Positions 1 through 6,184 of a DNA stretch of 20,192 bases are shown here, in pieces. This DNA comes from JAXHUH01 sp034211175 (lineage in GTDB: Bacteria > Actinomycetota > Acidimicrobiia > Acidimicrobiales > CAIXPF01), in assembly GCA_034211175.1 (NCBI GenBank), contig JAXHUH010000319.1, positions 1-20,192 on the forward strand, in the 5' to 3' direction. The position numbers and the translations under genes were made by a program. The stretch's first letter is position 1, and each line of letters begins with the position of its first letter. Under the pieces are notes generated by a model. The model was not told the DNA's origin, searched no databases, and saw only the letters and a program-made list of their open reading frames with translations.

Positions 1-41
1 CGCCCCGGGGGGGGGGGGCTACCGGACCCGCTGGGCGCGGC

Positions 42-64
42 GCCCGGCCCCTGTGGGGCCGGGC
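42..64. terminator. Strong GC hairpin, probable terminator of a gene upstream of the window
   Basis: A 10-bp perfect stem (GCCCGGCCCC at 42-51, GGGGCCGGGC at 55-64) encloses a TGT loop. There is no T-tract on either side, as is common for terminators in GC-rich actinobacteria. It precedes the TetR gene by about 120 bases, so it probably ends transcription coming from beyond the left edge. The rest of 1-168 holds a run of 12 G at 7-18 and no gene I can support. Confidence 0.5.
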
Positions 65-168
65 CCGCGGCGCGTTCCCCGGCACGACCGCTGACGCGGC
101 GACCGGAGCGCGGGTCGGCCACGCCCCGTGACACCGGGTCACCAGCCGGGGGGCCGGTGGAACGGTGC

Positions 169-174
169 TAGTTT
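169..174 (+). promoter_or_regulatory. -10 element (TAGTTT) of a leaderless promoter for the TetR gene
   Basis: TAGTTT fits the actinobacterial TAnnnT -10 pattern and ends 8 nt before the ATG at 183, so transcription would start at or next to the start codon. No Shine-Dalgarno sequence is visible and no clear -35 is present. An inverted pair CACCGG (132-137) / CCGGTG (154-159) lies just upstream and could be an autoregulatory operator, but that is inference only. Confidence 0.5.
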
Positions 175-182
175 CGCCGGCC

Positions 183-773
183 ATGGCGGTGGGTCCCACA
201 CGACGGCGTCGCGAGGAACCCGACCTCCTCGGCGCCGCCCGGGAGGTTCTGACCGAGGGCGGGCCCCACGGCCTGACGATCCGCAGCATCGCCGAGCGCG
301 CCGGCTGCTCGACCATGCCGATCTACCGGCGATTCGGCTCCAAGCTCGGCGTGATCGACGCGCTGTACCGCGAGGGCTTCGACCGCGTCCTGCGCGAGTT
401 CGAGTCGGTCGAGGCCACCGACGACCCGCTGTTCGACCTCGCCGCCCTGTGCCACGTCTACCGGGCCACCGTGCTCGGCAACCGGGCCCACTACCTCGTC
501 ATGTTCGGCCGCGCCGTCCCCGACTTCGAGCCCGGCGAGGAGAGCCGCCGCCGGGCCGGGCTGGTGATCAGCGAGATCGCCGCGGTGTGCGAGCGGGCCA
601 GCGAGCGCGGCGCCCTGCGGCGCCAGTCGCCCGAGAGCCTCGCCCGCCTGGTGTTCGGGCTGTGCCACGGCCTCGTGAGCCTCGAGCTCGAGGGCCTCGG
701 CGGCGACCAGTGCGAGGACCACTACGAGCTGGCGGTGGCGTCGATGCTGCGGGGCCTGGCCCCGGAGCGCTGA
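183..773 (+). CDS. TetR/AcrR-family transcriptional regulator
   Basis: This is a 196-residue one-component DNA-binding repressor of the TetR fold. The N-terminal helix-turn-helix domain (about residues 12-60) has the family pattern LTIRSIAERAGCS, then MPIYRRFGSKLGVIDALY. The C-terminal ligand domain (about 75-190) has the alpha-helical look of the TetR_C/WHG type; its inducer cannot be read from sequence. Length is usual for the family. I chose ATG 183 over an in-frame GTG at 165 because the TetR-like sequence begins shortly after it and a TAGTTT -10 box sits 8 nt before it; the GTG would lie upstream of that box. The sirtuin gene follows after 58 nt with its own promoter-like box, so a shared transcript is possible but not required. 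TetR proteins often control themselves or a neighbour; the target here is unknown. Confidence 0.9.
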   Translation: MAVGPTRRRREEPDLLGAAREVLTEGGPHGLTIRSIAERAGCSTMPIYRRFGSKLGVIDALYREGFDRVLREFESVEATDDPLFDLAALCHVYRATVLGNRAHYLVMFGRAVPDFEPGEESRRRAGLVISEIAAVCERASERGALRRQSPESLARLVFGLCHGLVSLELEGLGGDQCEDHYELAVASMLRGLAPER

Positions 774-818
774 TCCGGCGGGCGCCCGCACGAGCGGTCG
801 TGGCCGTGGCGGCACCTC

Positions 819-824
819 TAGGCT
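819..824 (+). promoter_or_regulatory. -10 element (TAGGCT) of a leaderless promoter for the sirtuin gene
   Basis: TAGGCT fits TAnnnT and ends 7 nt before the GTG at 832. No Shine-Dalgarno sequence lies in the gap. The geometry matches the other leaderless candidates in the window. Confidence 0.5.
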
Positions 825-831
825 CGGGGCC

Positions 832-1713
832 GTGGACGAGCAGATCGGGGCGCTGACCGACCTCGTGGCGGCGGGTGACGTGGTGGTGCTGACCGGCGCC
901 GGCATGTCGACCGACTCGGGCATCCCCGACTATCGCGGCCCCTCCGGCACGCTGCGCCAACGCCTGCCGATGACCTACCGGGAGTTCGTCTCCGACCCGG
1001 TGGCCCGCCAGCGGTACTGGGCCCGGAGCCACCTGGGTTGGCGGCACGTGGCCGACGCCGACCCGAACCCGGCCCACCGGGCGGTGGCGACGCTCGAGCG
1101 CGGGGGTTGGTTGCGGGCCACGATCACCCAGAACGTCGACGGGCTCCACCAGAAGGCCGGTAGCCGCGACGTCATCGATCTCCACGGGCGCCTGGCCACC
1201 GTCGTGTGCCTCGGGTGTGGCACCCGGTCCTCGCGTGACGACCTGTCGCTGCGCCTGCGGGAGGCGAACCCCGACGTCGACGTCGAGACCACGACCGTGG
1301 CCCCCGACGGCGACGCGGAGCTGGCTGCGGAGGTGGTCGAGCGGTTCACGGTCGTCGACTGCCGTCGCTGCCGGGACGGGGTGCTCAAGCCCGACGTCGT
1401 GTTCTTCGGCGAGAACGTGCCCCGGGACCGGGTGGCCCGGTGCTTCGCGCACCTCGACGGCGCCCGCTGCCTGCTCGTGCTCGGCTCGTCGCTGACGGTG
1501 ATGTCGGGCTATCGGTTCGTGATCCACGCCCGCAAGCACGACATCCCGGTCGCCATCGTCAACCGCGGCACGACCCGGGGCGACGACGACGCCACCGTCA
1601 AGATCGACGCGACGCTCGCCGAGGCCCTCCCCCGTCTGCTCGACGGCCTTCGCTCCACGGACGCCACGGCCCCCACCCCCGGCCGCGACGCCGGCACCGT
1701 GCGATCGGGCTGA
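832..1713 (+). CDS. Sir2-family NAD-dependent protein deacylase (SIRT4/class II-like)
   Basis: Sirtuins remove acyl groups from lysines using NAD+ and act in the cytoplasm in bacteria. This 293-residue protein has the full set of signatures: GAGMSTDSGIPDYRG for NAD binding (about residues 22-36), QNVDGLH (about 100-106), the catalytic His in DLHGR, a zinc site made by CLGC and CRRC, the LKPDVVFFGE segment, and a Rossmann strand ending in GSSL. The IPDYRG form and the longer spacing between the two zinc Cys pairs resemble class II (SIRT4-like) sirtuins more than the CobB type. The GTG start puts the NAD motif at the usual distance from the N-terminus and lies 7 nt after a TAGGCT box. It follows the TetR gene, which might regulate it. 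Substrates cannot be inferred. Confidence 0.93.
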   Translation: MDEQIGALTDLVAAGDVVVLTGAGMSTDSGIPDYRGPSGTLRQRLPMTYREFVSDPVARQRYWARSHLGWRHVADADPNPAHRAVATLERGGWLRATITQNVDGLHQKAGSRDVIDLHGRLATVVCLGCGTRSSRDDLSLRLREANPDVDVETTTVAPDGDAELAAEVVERFTVVDCRRCRDGVLKPDVVFFGENVPRDRVARCFAHLDGARCLLVLGSSLTVMSGYRFVIHARKHDIPVAIVNRGTTRGDDDATVKIDATLAEALPRLLDGLRSTDATAPTPGRDAGTVRSG

Positions 1714-1736
1714 CCGGTCGGCGTCCACTCACTCGT

Positions 1737-1752
1737 CGGTCCCGCCGGACCG
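1737..1752. terminator. Hairpin between convergent genes, possible bidirectional terminator
   Basis: CGGTCC (1737-1742), loop CGCC, GGACCG (1747-1752) form a perfect 6-bp stem with a tetraloop, 23 nt after the sirtuin stop. The minus-strand oxygenase ends at 1837, so the hairpin could serve both genes. There is no T-tract. Confidence 0.4.
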
Positions 1753-1836
1753 GCGTGACGACGCCCCTGCCGGCCGCCCGTCAGATCTCGGCGCGGATCT
1801 CGAGGACGTGGCCGTCCGTCCGTCGGTTGCGGCCGC

Positions 1837-2892
1837 TCAGCCCGGCGGCGACGCCGCGTAGTTGGCCTCGATGCGCTGGCGGAGGAAGTCGTCGGCCGTG
1901 ATCGGGGCGTAGCGCCCGCCGGGGCCCTCGATGAGCGCGTCGGTGTCGGCCTGGGCGAAGTAGGCGATCGAGTAGCGGGGCCCGAGGTACTCGTCCGGGC
2001 GGGGCATCCGCACCCGGTGGAGGGTCGACTGGAGCGCGTCGTCGCTCCACCGGACCAGCATGTCGCCGATGTTGCAGGTGACGACGCCGGGCGCCGGCTC
2101 GACCGGCGTCCACTGCAGCTCGGTGGTGCCGTCGGCCCGCCGGTCGGCGTCACGGGCCGGGGCGACCTGCAGGCCGCGCTGGCCAGGCACCTGGTGGAGC
2201 AGCGTGAGGCAGTCGAAGTCGGTGTGGGCGCCCGCTCGCCACTGGTCGGCGGCACCGGGGACCACCGGGTCGACCGGGAGGTAGTGCAGCAGCCGCAGCG
2301 TGCTCTGGTAGTGGGGTGACGCCGGGTCGTGGCGGTGGCTGAAGAAGTCGTCGGCGAAGCCGAGCTTGCGGGCGAACGACGCCAGGACCCGCATCGCCAG
2401 CTCCCGGTTGAGCCCCTCGAAGCGCTCCATGGCCGCCCGGAACCCGGCGAGGTCGTCGTCGGTGGGCCAGAGATCGTAGGTGTCCATGCGCGACACCGTG
2501 ATCTGGTACGACTCCTTCTGGTCCTTGGTACCGGTCGACGGGCGGACCTGGCTCTTGTACTCCCAGCCGGAGTTGGTGCCCGGGGGCAACGTCCAACGGG
2601 CCTTCGTGTCGTTGGGCAGTGCGAAGAACTGGGCGGCGCGGGTGAACGCCTCGTCGATCTCGGCCTGGTCGATGCCGTGGTTGTCGAGCTGGAAGAAGCC
2701 GACCTCGACCGCGGCGTCCCACAGCTGGTCGTCGATCTCGGCCTGACGGCGGTCGGCATCGGTGAGGTCGATCAGCGGGATGTCCCGGTCGATCTCGGTG
2801 CCCATCCCGCCGAGCGTCCGCTCGCGGGCGAGCTCGGCCTCGACGGAGGAACGGTCGGCCGGGGTGCGGGGCTCGGTGTCGGACATGGTCAT
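1837..2892 (-). CDS. 2-oxoglutarate/Fe(II)-dependent oxygenase, isopenicillin N synthase-like
   Basis: Non-heme iron dioxygenases of this superfamily hydroxylate or oxidise small molecules using 2-oxoglutarate. Counted from ATG 2892 (351 aa), the N-terminal DIOX_N-like region reads IPLIDLTDADRR and then WDAAVEVGFFQLDNHGID (about 38-76). The jelly-roll core supplies the iron ligands H223 and D225 in GAHTDFD and H292 in STLHRVRMP. R307-Y308-S309 is the RxS pair that binds 2-oxoglutarate. All key residues are present, so it should be active; the substrate is unknown. The start is uncertain: ATG at 2892 or 2886, or GTG 2925, are possible, and none has a good ribosome site; a TACCGT box overlaps the GTG. 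The luciferase-like gene lies upstream on the same strand about 108 nt away, so the two may share a transcript and a pathway. Confidence 0.9.
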   Translation of the reverse strand: MTMSDTEPRTPADRSSVEAELARERTLGGMGTEIDRDIPLIDLTDADRRQAEIDDQLWDAAVEVGFFQLDNHGIDQAEIDEAFTRAAQFFALPNDTKARWTLPPGTNSGWEYKSQVRPSTGTKDQKESYQITVSRMDTYDLWPTDDDLAGFRAAMERFEGLNRELAMRVLASFARKLGFADDFFSHRHDPASPHYQSTLRLLHYLPVDPVVPGAADQWRAGAHTDFDCLTLLHQVPGQRGLQVAPARDADRRADGTTELQWTPVEPAPGVVTCNIGDMLVRWSDDALQSTLHRVRMPRPDEYLGPRYSIAYFAQADTDALIEGPGGRYAPITADDFLRQRIEANYAASPPG

Positions 2893-3000
2893 CCCGGGGG
2901 TGAGACGGACGGCGACGGTGGCCACGGTACTCGACGCCCTCTACCGCCCCGGGGCCGGAGCTGGCGGCACGACGGCGCTCCCGGACCGGCACTGCGGGGG

Positions 3001-4005
3001 TCAGGCGATCGCCGGGAGCACCTCGTCGGTGAGCAGGTCGAAGCTCTGGCGGCCGAGCGGCGCGGCGAGCAGGTACCCGAGGTGCATCTCCTCCTCCAGG
3101 CGCCGGAGCTCGTCGACCACCCGGTCGGGGGTGCCCCAGACGATCACGTCGTCGACGTAGCGGGCGACGGGGTCGCTCGACGCCATCGGGGCCGGCATGA
3201 ACGGGTCCTCCGGGGGTGGCGCGCCCGCCGGGCGACCGGCGTAGCTGCCGAGCGTCCACGCCGCGCCGGCGCGGGCCAGCTCCTCGGCCTCGGCGTCGGT
3301 GCGGGCCACGGCGACGAGCCGGGCCATGGGGACGGTCCGATCAGCTCTCGAGTGGCCGTGCTCGCCGAGCAGCCGGTGGTAGAGGTCCCACTTCGCGGCG
3401 ATCTGGCCGTGGCTCGAGTGGGGGTCGAGGAGCAGGTCGAGGCCCCGGCTCGCCGTCCAGGTGATCGCACCGGTGGACGTGGCCGCCATCCACGTCGGCG
3501 GATGGGGTTGCTGGAGCGGCTTGGGGAGGACCTCGAGGTCGTCGAAGCGACTCCAGCGGCCCTCGTAGTGGAGCCGCTCGTGGGTCCAGGCGGCGAGGAC
3601 GACCTCGACGTTCTCGCGGAAGCGCTCGTGGCTCTCGTCCATCGGCACGCCGAGCGCGGCCAGCTCGCCGGGCTGGAAGCCCCGCCCCGCACCCCAGTTG
3701 ACCCGACCACCGCTCAGCACGTCGAGCAGGGCGACCTCCTCGGCCAGCCGCAACGGGTGGTAGGCCGCGGCGAGCGACACCCCCATGCCGATGCGCAGCC
3801 GCTCGGTGCGGGCGGCGACCGCCATGCCCATCAGGTGGACCGACGGGCAGATCGAGAAGTCGCTGAAGTGGTGCTCGGCGAGCCAGACCGCGTCGTAGCC
3901 GGCGCGGTCCATCACCTCGATGCGTGCCAGCGCCGCCTCGTAGACCTCCGACGGCTCCGCCCGCCGTCGCGGCCACGAGAAGAACTGCAGCACCCCGACC
4001 CTCAT
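3001..4005 (-). CDS. LLM-class flavin-dependent oxidoreductase (bacterial luciferase-like)
   Basis: This 334-residue protein belongs to the luciferase-like monooxygenase (TIM-barrel) superfamily, whose members use reduced FMN or F420 for oxygenation or hydride transfer. Recognisable segments are AGYDAVWLAEHHFSDF (about 34-49), the AARTERLRIGMGVSLAAAYHPLR region, the family hallmark ALLDVLSGGRVNWGAGRGF with GRGF near the cofactor, and HERFRENVEVVLAAW. The EHHFS form near the N-terminus is typical of FMN-type alkanal-monooxygenase-like members rather than of the F420 reductases, but the cofactor is inference. The ATG at 4005 gives a normal N-terminus (MRVGVLQFFSW). It is the first gene of a minus-strand pair with the 2-oxoglutarate oxygenase. 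Substrate unknown. Confidence 0.9.
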   Translation of the reverse strand: MRVGVLQFFSWPRRRAEPSEVYEAALARIEVMDRAGYDAVWLAEHHFSDFSICPSVHLMGMAVAARTERLRIGMGVSLAAAYHPLRLAEEVALLDVLSGGRVNWGAGRGFQPGELAALGVPMDESHERFRENVEVVLAAWTHERLHYEGRWSRFDDLEVLPKPLQQPHPPTWMAATSTGAITWTASRGLDLLLDPHSSHGQIAAKWDLYHRLLGEHGHSRADRTVPMARLVAVARTDAEAEELARAGAAWTLGSYAGRPAGAPPPEDPFMPAPMASSDPVARYVDDVIVWGTPDRVVDELRRLEEEMHLGYLLAAPLGRQSFDLLTDEVLPAIA

Positions 4006-4156
4006 CGACCGGCCGGGACGTGCGCGTGTGACGCCCTGTCCTCCCCCACGCCCGCAGTCGACCAGGCCGGCGCGTCCGCCCGCAAGCGGGATCCTCCGGC
4101 CCGGTCGGCGGGCGCCCGACCGGCGTGTCGTCGTGCCCGCCGGAGCGCAGGGAGCG

Positions 4157-4186
4157 TGGACACGAGGATGTAGGCCGACCTAACGT
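4157..4186 (+). promoter_or_regulatory. Promoter of the small lipoprotein gene
   Basis: TGGACA (4157-4162, five of six to TTGACA), an 18-nt spacer and TAACGT (4181-4186) make one of the clearest housekeeping-type promoters in the window. A GGGGGAGG ribosome site follows at about 4202-4209, so this gene has a normal leader, unlike many of its neighbours. Confidence 0.6.
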
Positions 4187-4215
4187 CACGCGCGGTCCAC
4201 GAGGGGGAGGCATCG

Positions 4216-4410
4216 ATGAAGCGGTACGTGCTCGCGCCGGCCATGGCGCTCGCGCTCACGCTGGGGGTCACCGCGTGCGGCGACGACGACGGCGCCGACG
4301 TGCGGGAGCTGGACGGCGGCTCCGGGTCGGAGAGCGACTCCGGGTCCGGCTCGGGGAGCGGCTCGGGCTCGGGCAGCGGGTCGGCCCCGGCGACGACCGA
4401 GGCCGAGTAA
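4216..4410 (+). CDS. Small Ser/Gly-rich lipoprotein of unknown function
   Basis: This 64-residue protein has a lipoprotein signal peptide: MKRY, a hydrophobic stretch LAPAMALALTLGV, then the lipobox VTAC with Cys21. After lipidation the mature part would be only about 44 residues. It begins with an acidic patch (GDDDGADVRELD) and continues as a low-complexity Ser-Gly run (about residues 34-56) before a short APATTEAE end. No folded domain fits in it. It has a good ribosome site 6 nt before the ATG and a convincing promoter, so I consider it real in spite of its size. It could be a cell-surface anchor or spacer, or a remnant of a larger lipoprotein; I do not recognise a family. The glyA riboswitch transcript starts about 70 nt downstream. 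Confidence 0.75.
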   Translation: MKRYVLAPAMALALTLGVTACGDDDGADVRELDGGSGSESDSGSGSGSGSGSGSGSAPATTEAE

Positions 4411-4421
4411 CCGCCGGCGCG

Positions 4422-4435
4422 CCGTCCGACGACGG
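4422..4435 (+). terminator. Short hairpin after the lipoprotein gene, possible terminator
   Basis: CCGTC (4422-4426), loop CGAC, GACGG (4431-4435) lies 11 nt after the stop. The stem is only 5 bp with no T-tract, so the call is weak. Confidence 0.25.
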
Positions 4436-4466
4436 TCGGCTCGCGCGACCACGGGCTTCCACCCGA

Positions 4467-4472
4467 TAGGTT
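4467..4472 (+). promoter_or_regulatory. -10 element (TAGGTT) for the ZTP riboswitch-glyA transcript
   Basis: TAGGTT fits TAnnnT and ends 7 nt before 4480, the first base of the riboswitch P1 stem. That places the RNA start right at the aptamer, as expected. The -35 is poor (GCGACC at 4445-4450). Confidence 0.5.
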
Positions 4473-4479
4473 GGCCACA

Positions 4480-4573
4480 GGGCCGTGACTGGCGCTGCGA
4501 GGTGGAGTACCACCGGGGAGCGGCCCTCGTCGGTGGAGGCCCATCGCCGAGCCAAAGAGCCGTGCGCCTGGGC
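4480..4573 (+). promoter_or_regulatory. ZTP/ZMP riboswitch (pfl motif) controlling glyA
   Basis: The leader shows the conserved core of the pfl RNA. P1 is GGGCCG (4480-4485) paired with CGGCCC (4521-4526). Inside it are the invariant-looking GTGACTGGCG (4485-4494), a P2 helix GGTGG (4501-4505) / CCACC (4510-4514), and CCGGGGAGCG on its 3' side. After a variable linker comes the 3' element GAGCCGTGCGCCTGGGC (4557-4573), which corresponds to the conserved CCGCCTGGGC part that makes the pseudoknot and ligand pocket. ZTP riboswitches are known to turn on folate and one-carbon genes, including glyA, when the purine intermediate ZMP/ZTP signals folate shortage. The GAGGAGG ribosome site of glyA lies 23 nt downstream in a pyrimidine-poor, C/G-rich segment, which would allow control of either termination or translation; I cannot tell which. 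Identification is by eye from the consensus. Confidence 0.88.
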
Positions 4574-4609
4574 CGACTGCAGACCACCCCTTCTCGAGGA
4601 GGCCGGCCC

Positions 4610-6049
4610 ATGGCAGAGATCACCCCCCAGTCCCAGGTGTACCGCACCGCGCTGAGCGTCATCGGCGAGGTCGACAAGACCATCGCCGACGCCATCGCCG
4701 GTGAGCTGGACAACCAGCGCAGCCAGCTCAAGCTCATCGCCAGCGAGAACTACGCCTCGCCGGCCACGCTCATGACGATGGGCAACTGGTTCTCGGACAA
4801 GTACGCCGAGGGCACCGTCGGCCACCGCTTCTACGCCGGCTGCGAGTACGTCGACGTCGTCGAGGCCCGCGCCGCCGAGCTGGCGTGCCAGGTCTTCGGC
4901 GCACCCCACGCCTACGTGCAGCCCCACTCGGGCATCGACGCCAACCTCGTCGCCTTCTGGTCGATCCTGGCCAAGGAGGTCGAGTCCCCGGCGCTCGAGC
5001 GGCTCGGCTCCCGCCACGTGAACGACCTGTCCGAGCAGGACTGGGAGAAGCTGCGCCTCGAGCTCGGCGGCCAGCGCATGATCGGCATGTCGCTCGACGC
5101 GGGCGGCCACCTCACCCACGGCTTCCGCCCCAACATCTCCGGCAAGCTCTTCAACCAGCGCTCCTACGGGACGAACCCCGACACCGAGCTGCTGGACTAC
5201 GACGAGGTTCGCAAGCTGGCCCAGGAGTTCCGGCCTCTGGTGATCGTCGCCGGCTACTCGGCCTACCCCCGCCGGGTCGACTTCGCGGCCATGCGCTCGA
5301 TCGCCGACGAGGTCGGCGCCACCCTCATGGTCGACATGGCCCACTTCGCCGGCCTCGTCGCCGGCAAGGTCCTGACCGGCGACTTCGACCCGGTCGCCCA
5401 CGCCCACATCGTCACGACGACGACCCACAAGTCGCTGCGGGGCCCCCGCGGCGGCATCGTGATGTGCCAGCCCGAGCTGGCCGAGTTCGTCGACAAGGGC
5501 TGCCCGATGGTGCTCGGCGGGCCGCTCTCCCACGTGATGGCGGCCAAGGCCGTCGCGCTCGCCGAGGCGTCGAAGCCCGATTTCGCCGACTACGCGCAGC
5601 GCATCGTCGACAACGCGCAGGCGCTGGCCGAGGGACTGGCCAAGCGGGGCGCCCGCCTCGTCACCGGCGGCACCGACAACCACCTCGTGCTCGTCGACGT
5701 GACGACCAGCTTCGGGGTCACCGGTCGCCAGGCCGAGTCGGCGCTGCTCGACGGCGGTGTGGTCACCAACCGCAACTCGATCCCCCACGACGCCAACGGC
5801 GCCTGGTACACCTCGGGCATCCGCCTCGGAACCCCGGCGCTGACCACGCTCGGCATGGGGACCGACGAGATGGACGAGGTCGCCGACATCATGTGCTCGG
5901 TGCTCACCGCGACGACGCCGACCCAGGCCAGCTCCGGGCCGTCGAAGGCGAAGTACACGATCGCCGACGGCAAGGCCGACGAGGGCCGGGCCCGCGCCCG
6001 CGACCTCCTCGACCGCTTCCCGCTCTACCCCGAGATCGACCTGGGCTGA
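4610..6049 (+). CDS. glyA: Serine hydroxymethyltransferase
   Basis: GlyA interconverts serine and glycine while loading the one-carbon unit on tetrahydrofolate; it is a cytoplasmic PLP enzyme. The 479-residue product contains LKLIASENYASPATL (about 40-54), KYAEGTVGHRFYAGCEYVD (about 64-82), VDMAHFAGL with the PLP-binding Asp242, and TTTTHKSLRGPRGG with the Schiff-base Lys274. It belongs to a longer type: an insert of about 35 residues (roughly 125-158, including SEQDWEKLRLELGG) follows the usual substrate-loop region, and the C-terminus is extended. The ATG at 4610 is preceded by GAGGAGG at about 4597-4603; an in-frame ATG at 4502 must be rejected because it lies inside the riboswitch. Expression should respond to ZTP through the upstream aptamer, and a strong hairpin ends the transcript. 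Confidence 0.97.
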   Translation: MAEITPQSQVYRTALSVIGEVDKTIADAIAGELDNQRSQLKLIASENYASPATLMTMGNWFSDKYAEGTVGHRFYAGCEYVDVVEARAAELACQVFGAPHAYVQPHSGIDANLVAFWSILAKEVESPALERLGSRHVNDLSEQDWEKLRLELGGQRMIGMSLDAGGHLTHGFRPNISGKLFNQRSYGTNPDTELLDYDEVRKLAQEFRPLVIVAGYSAYPRRVDFAAMRSIADEVGATLMVDMAHFAGLVAGKVLTGDFDPVAHAHIVTTTTHKSLRGPRGGIVMCQPELAEFVDKGCPMVLGGPLSHVMAAKAVALAEASKPDFADYAQRIVDNAQALAEGLAKRGARLVTGGTDNHLVLVDVTTSFGVTGRQAESALLDGGVVTNRNSIPHDANGAWYTSGIRLGTPALTTLGMGTDEMDEVADIMCSVLTATTPTQASSGPSKAKYTIADGKADEGRARARDLLDRFPLYPEIDLG

Positions 6050-6072
6050 TCCCGGGCCCGAAGGGATCGATC

Positions 6073-6105
6073 GCACGGCCGGCGGCGGATGCCGCCGGCC
6101 GGTGC
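6073..6105 (+). terminator. Strong terminator hairpin after glyA
   Basis: An 11-bp perfect stem, CGGCCGGCGGC (6076-6086) with GCCGCCGGCCG (6091-6101), closes a GGAT loop. GCAC and GTGC at the base can extend it with a bulge. It begins 23 nt after the glyA stop. No T-tract follows. Confidence 0.7.
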
Positions 6106-6172
6106 GCGTCACGGGCCGGTTGCCCTTCGGCCACACCCGGAGATCGGTCCCGGCCGGCATCGACGTCCGACC

Positions 6173-6178
6173 TACGGT
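6173..6178 (+). promoter_or_regulatory. -10 element (TACGGT) of a leaderless promoter for the flavin oxidase gene
   Basis: TACGGT fits TAnnnT and ends 6 nt before the ATG at 6185, which predicts an RNA that begins at the start codon. No ribosome site is present. Confidence 0.5.
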
Positions 6179-6184
6179 GTCGCG

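Noticed and set aside
2329..4173. A 614-codon open frame on the plus strand opposite the luciferase-like and 2-oxoglutarate oxygenase genes
   Set aside because: Both opposite genes have full family motifs; this frame has none and is a codon-bias shadow.
4480..4573. A glycine riboswitch in front of glyA
   Set aside because: The tandem glycine aptamer layout is absent, while the pfl/ZTP core elements are all present.
4502..4609. An upstream in-frame ATG that would lengthen GlyA by 36 residues
   Set aside because: It lies within the ZTP riboswitch aptamer, while the ATG at 4610 has a good ribosome site and gives the normal N-terminus.
6089..6184. An upstream in-frame ATG for the flavin oxidase
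   Set aside because: It falls within the loop of the glyA terminator hairpin and would place a Pro/Arg/His-rich tail before the Rossmann motif.
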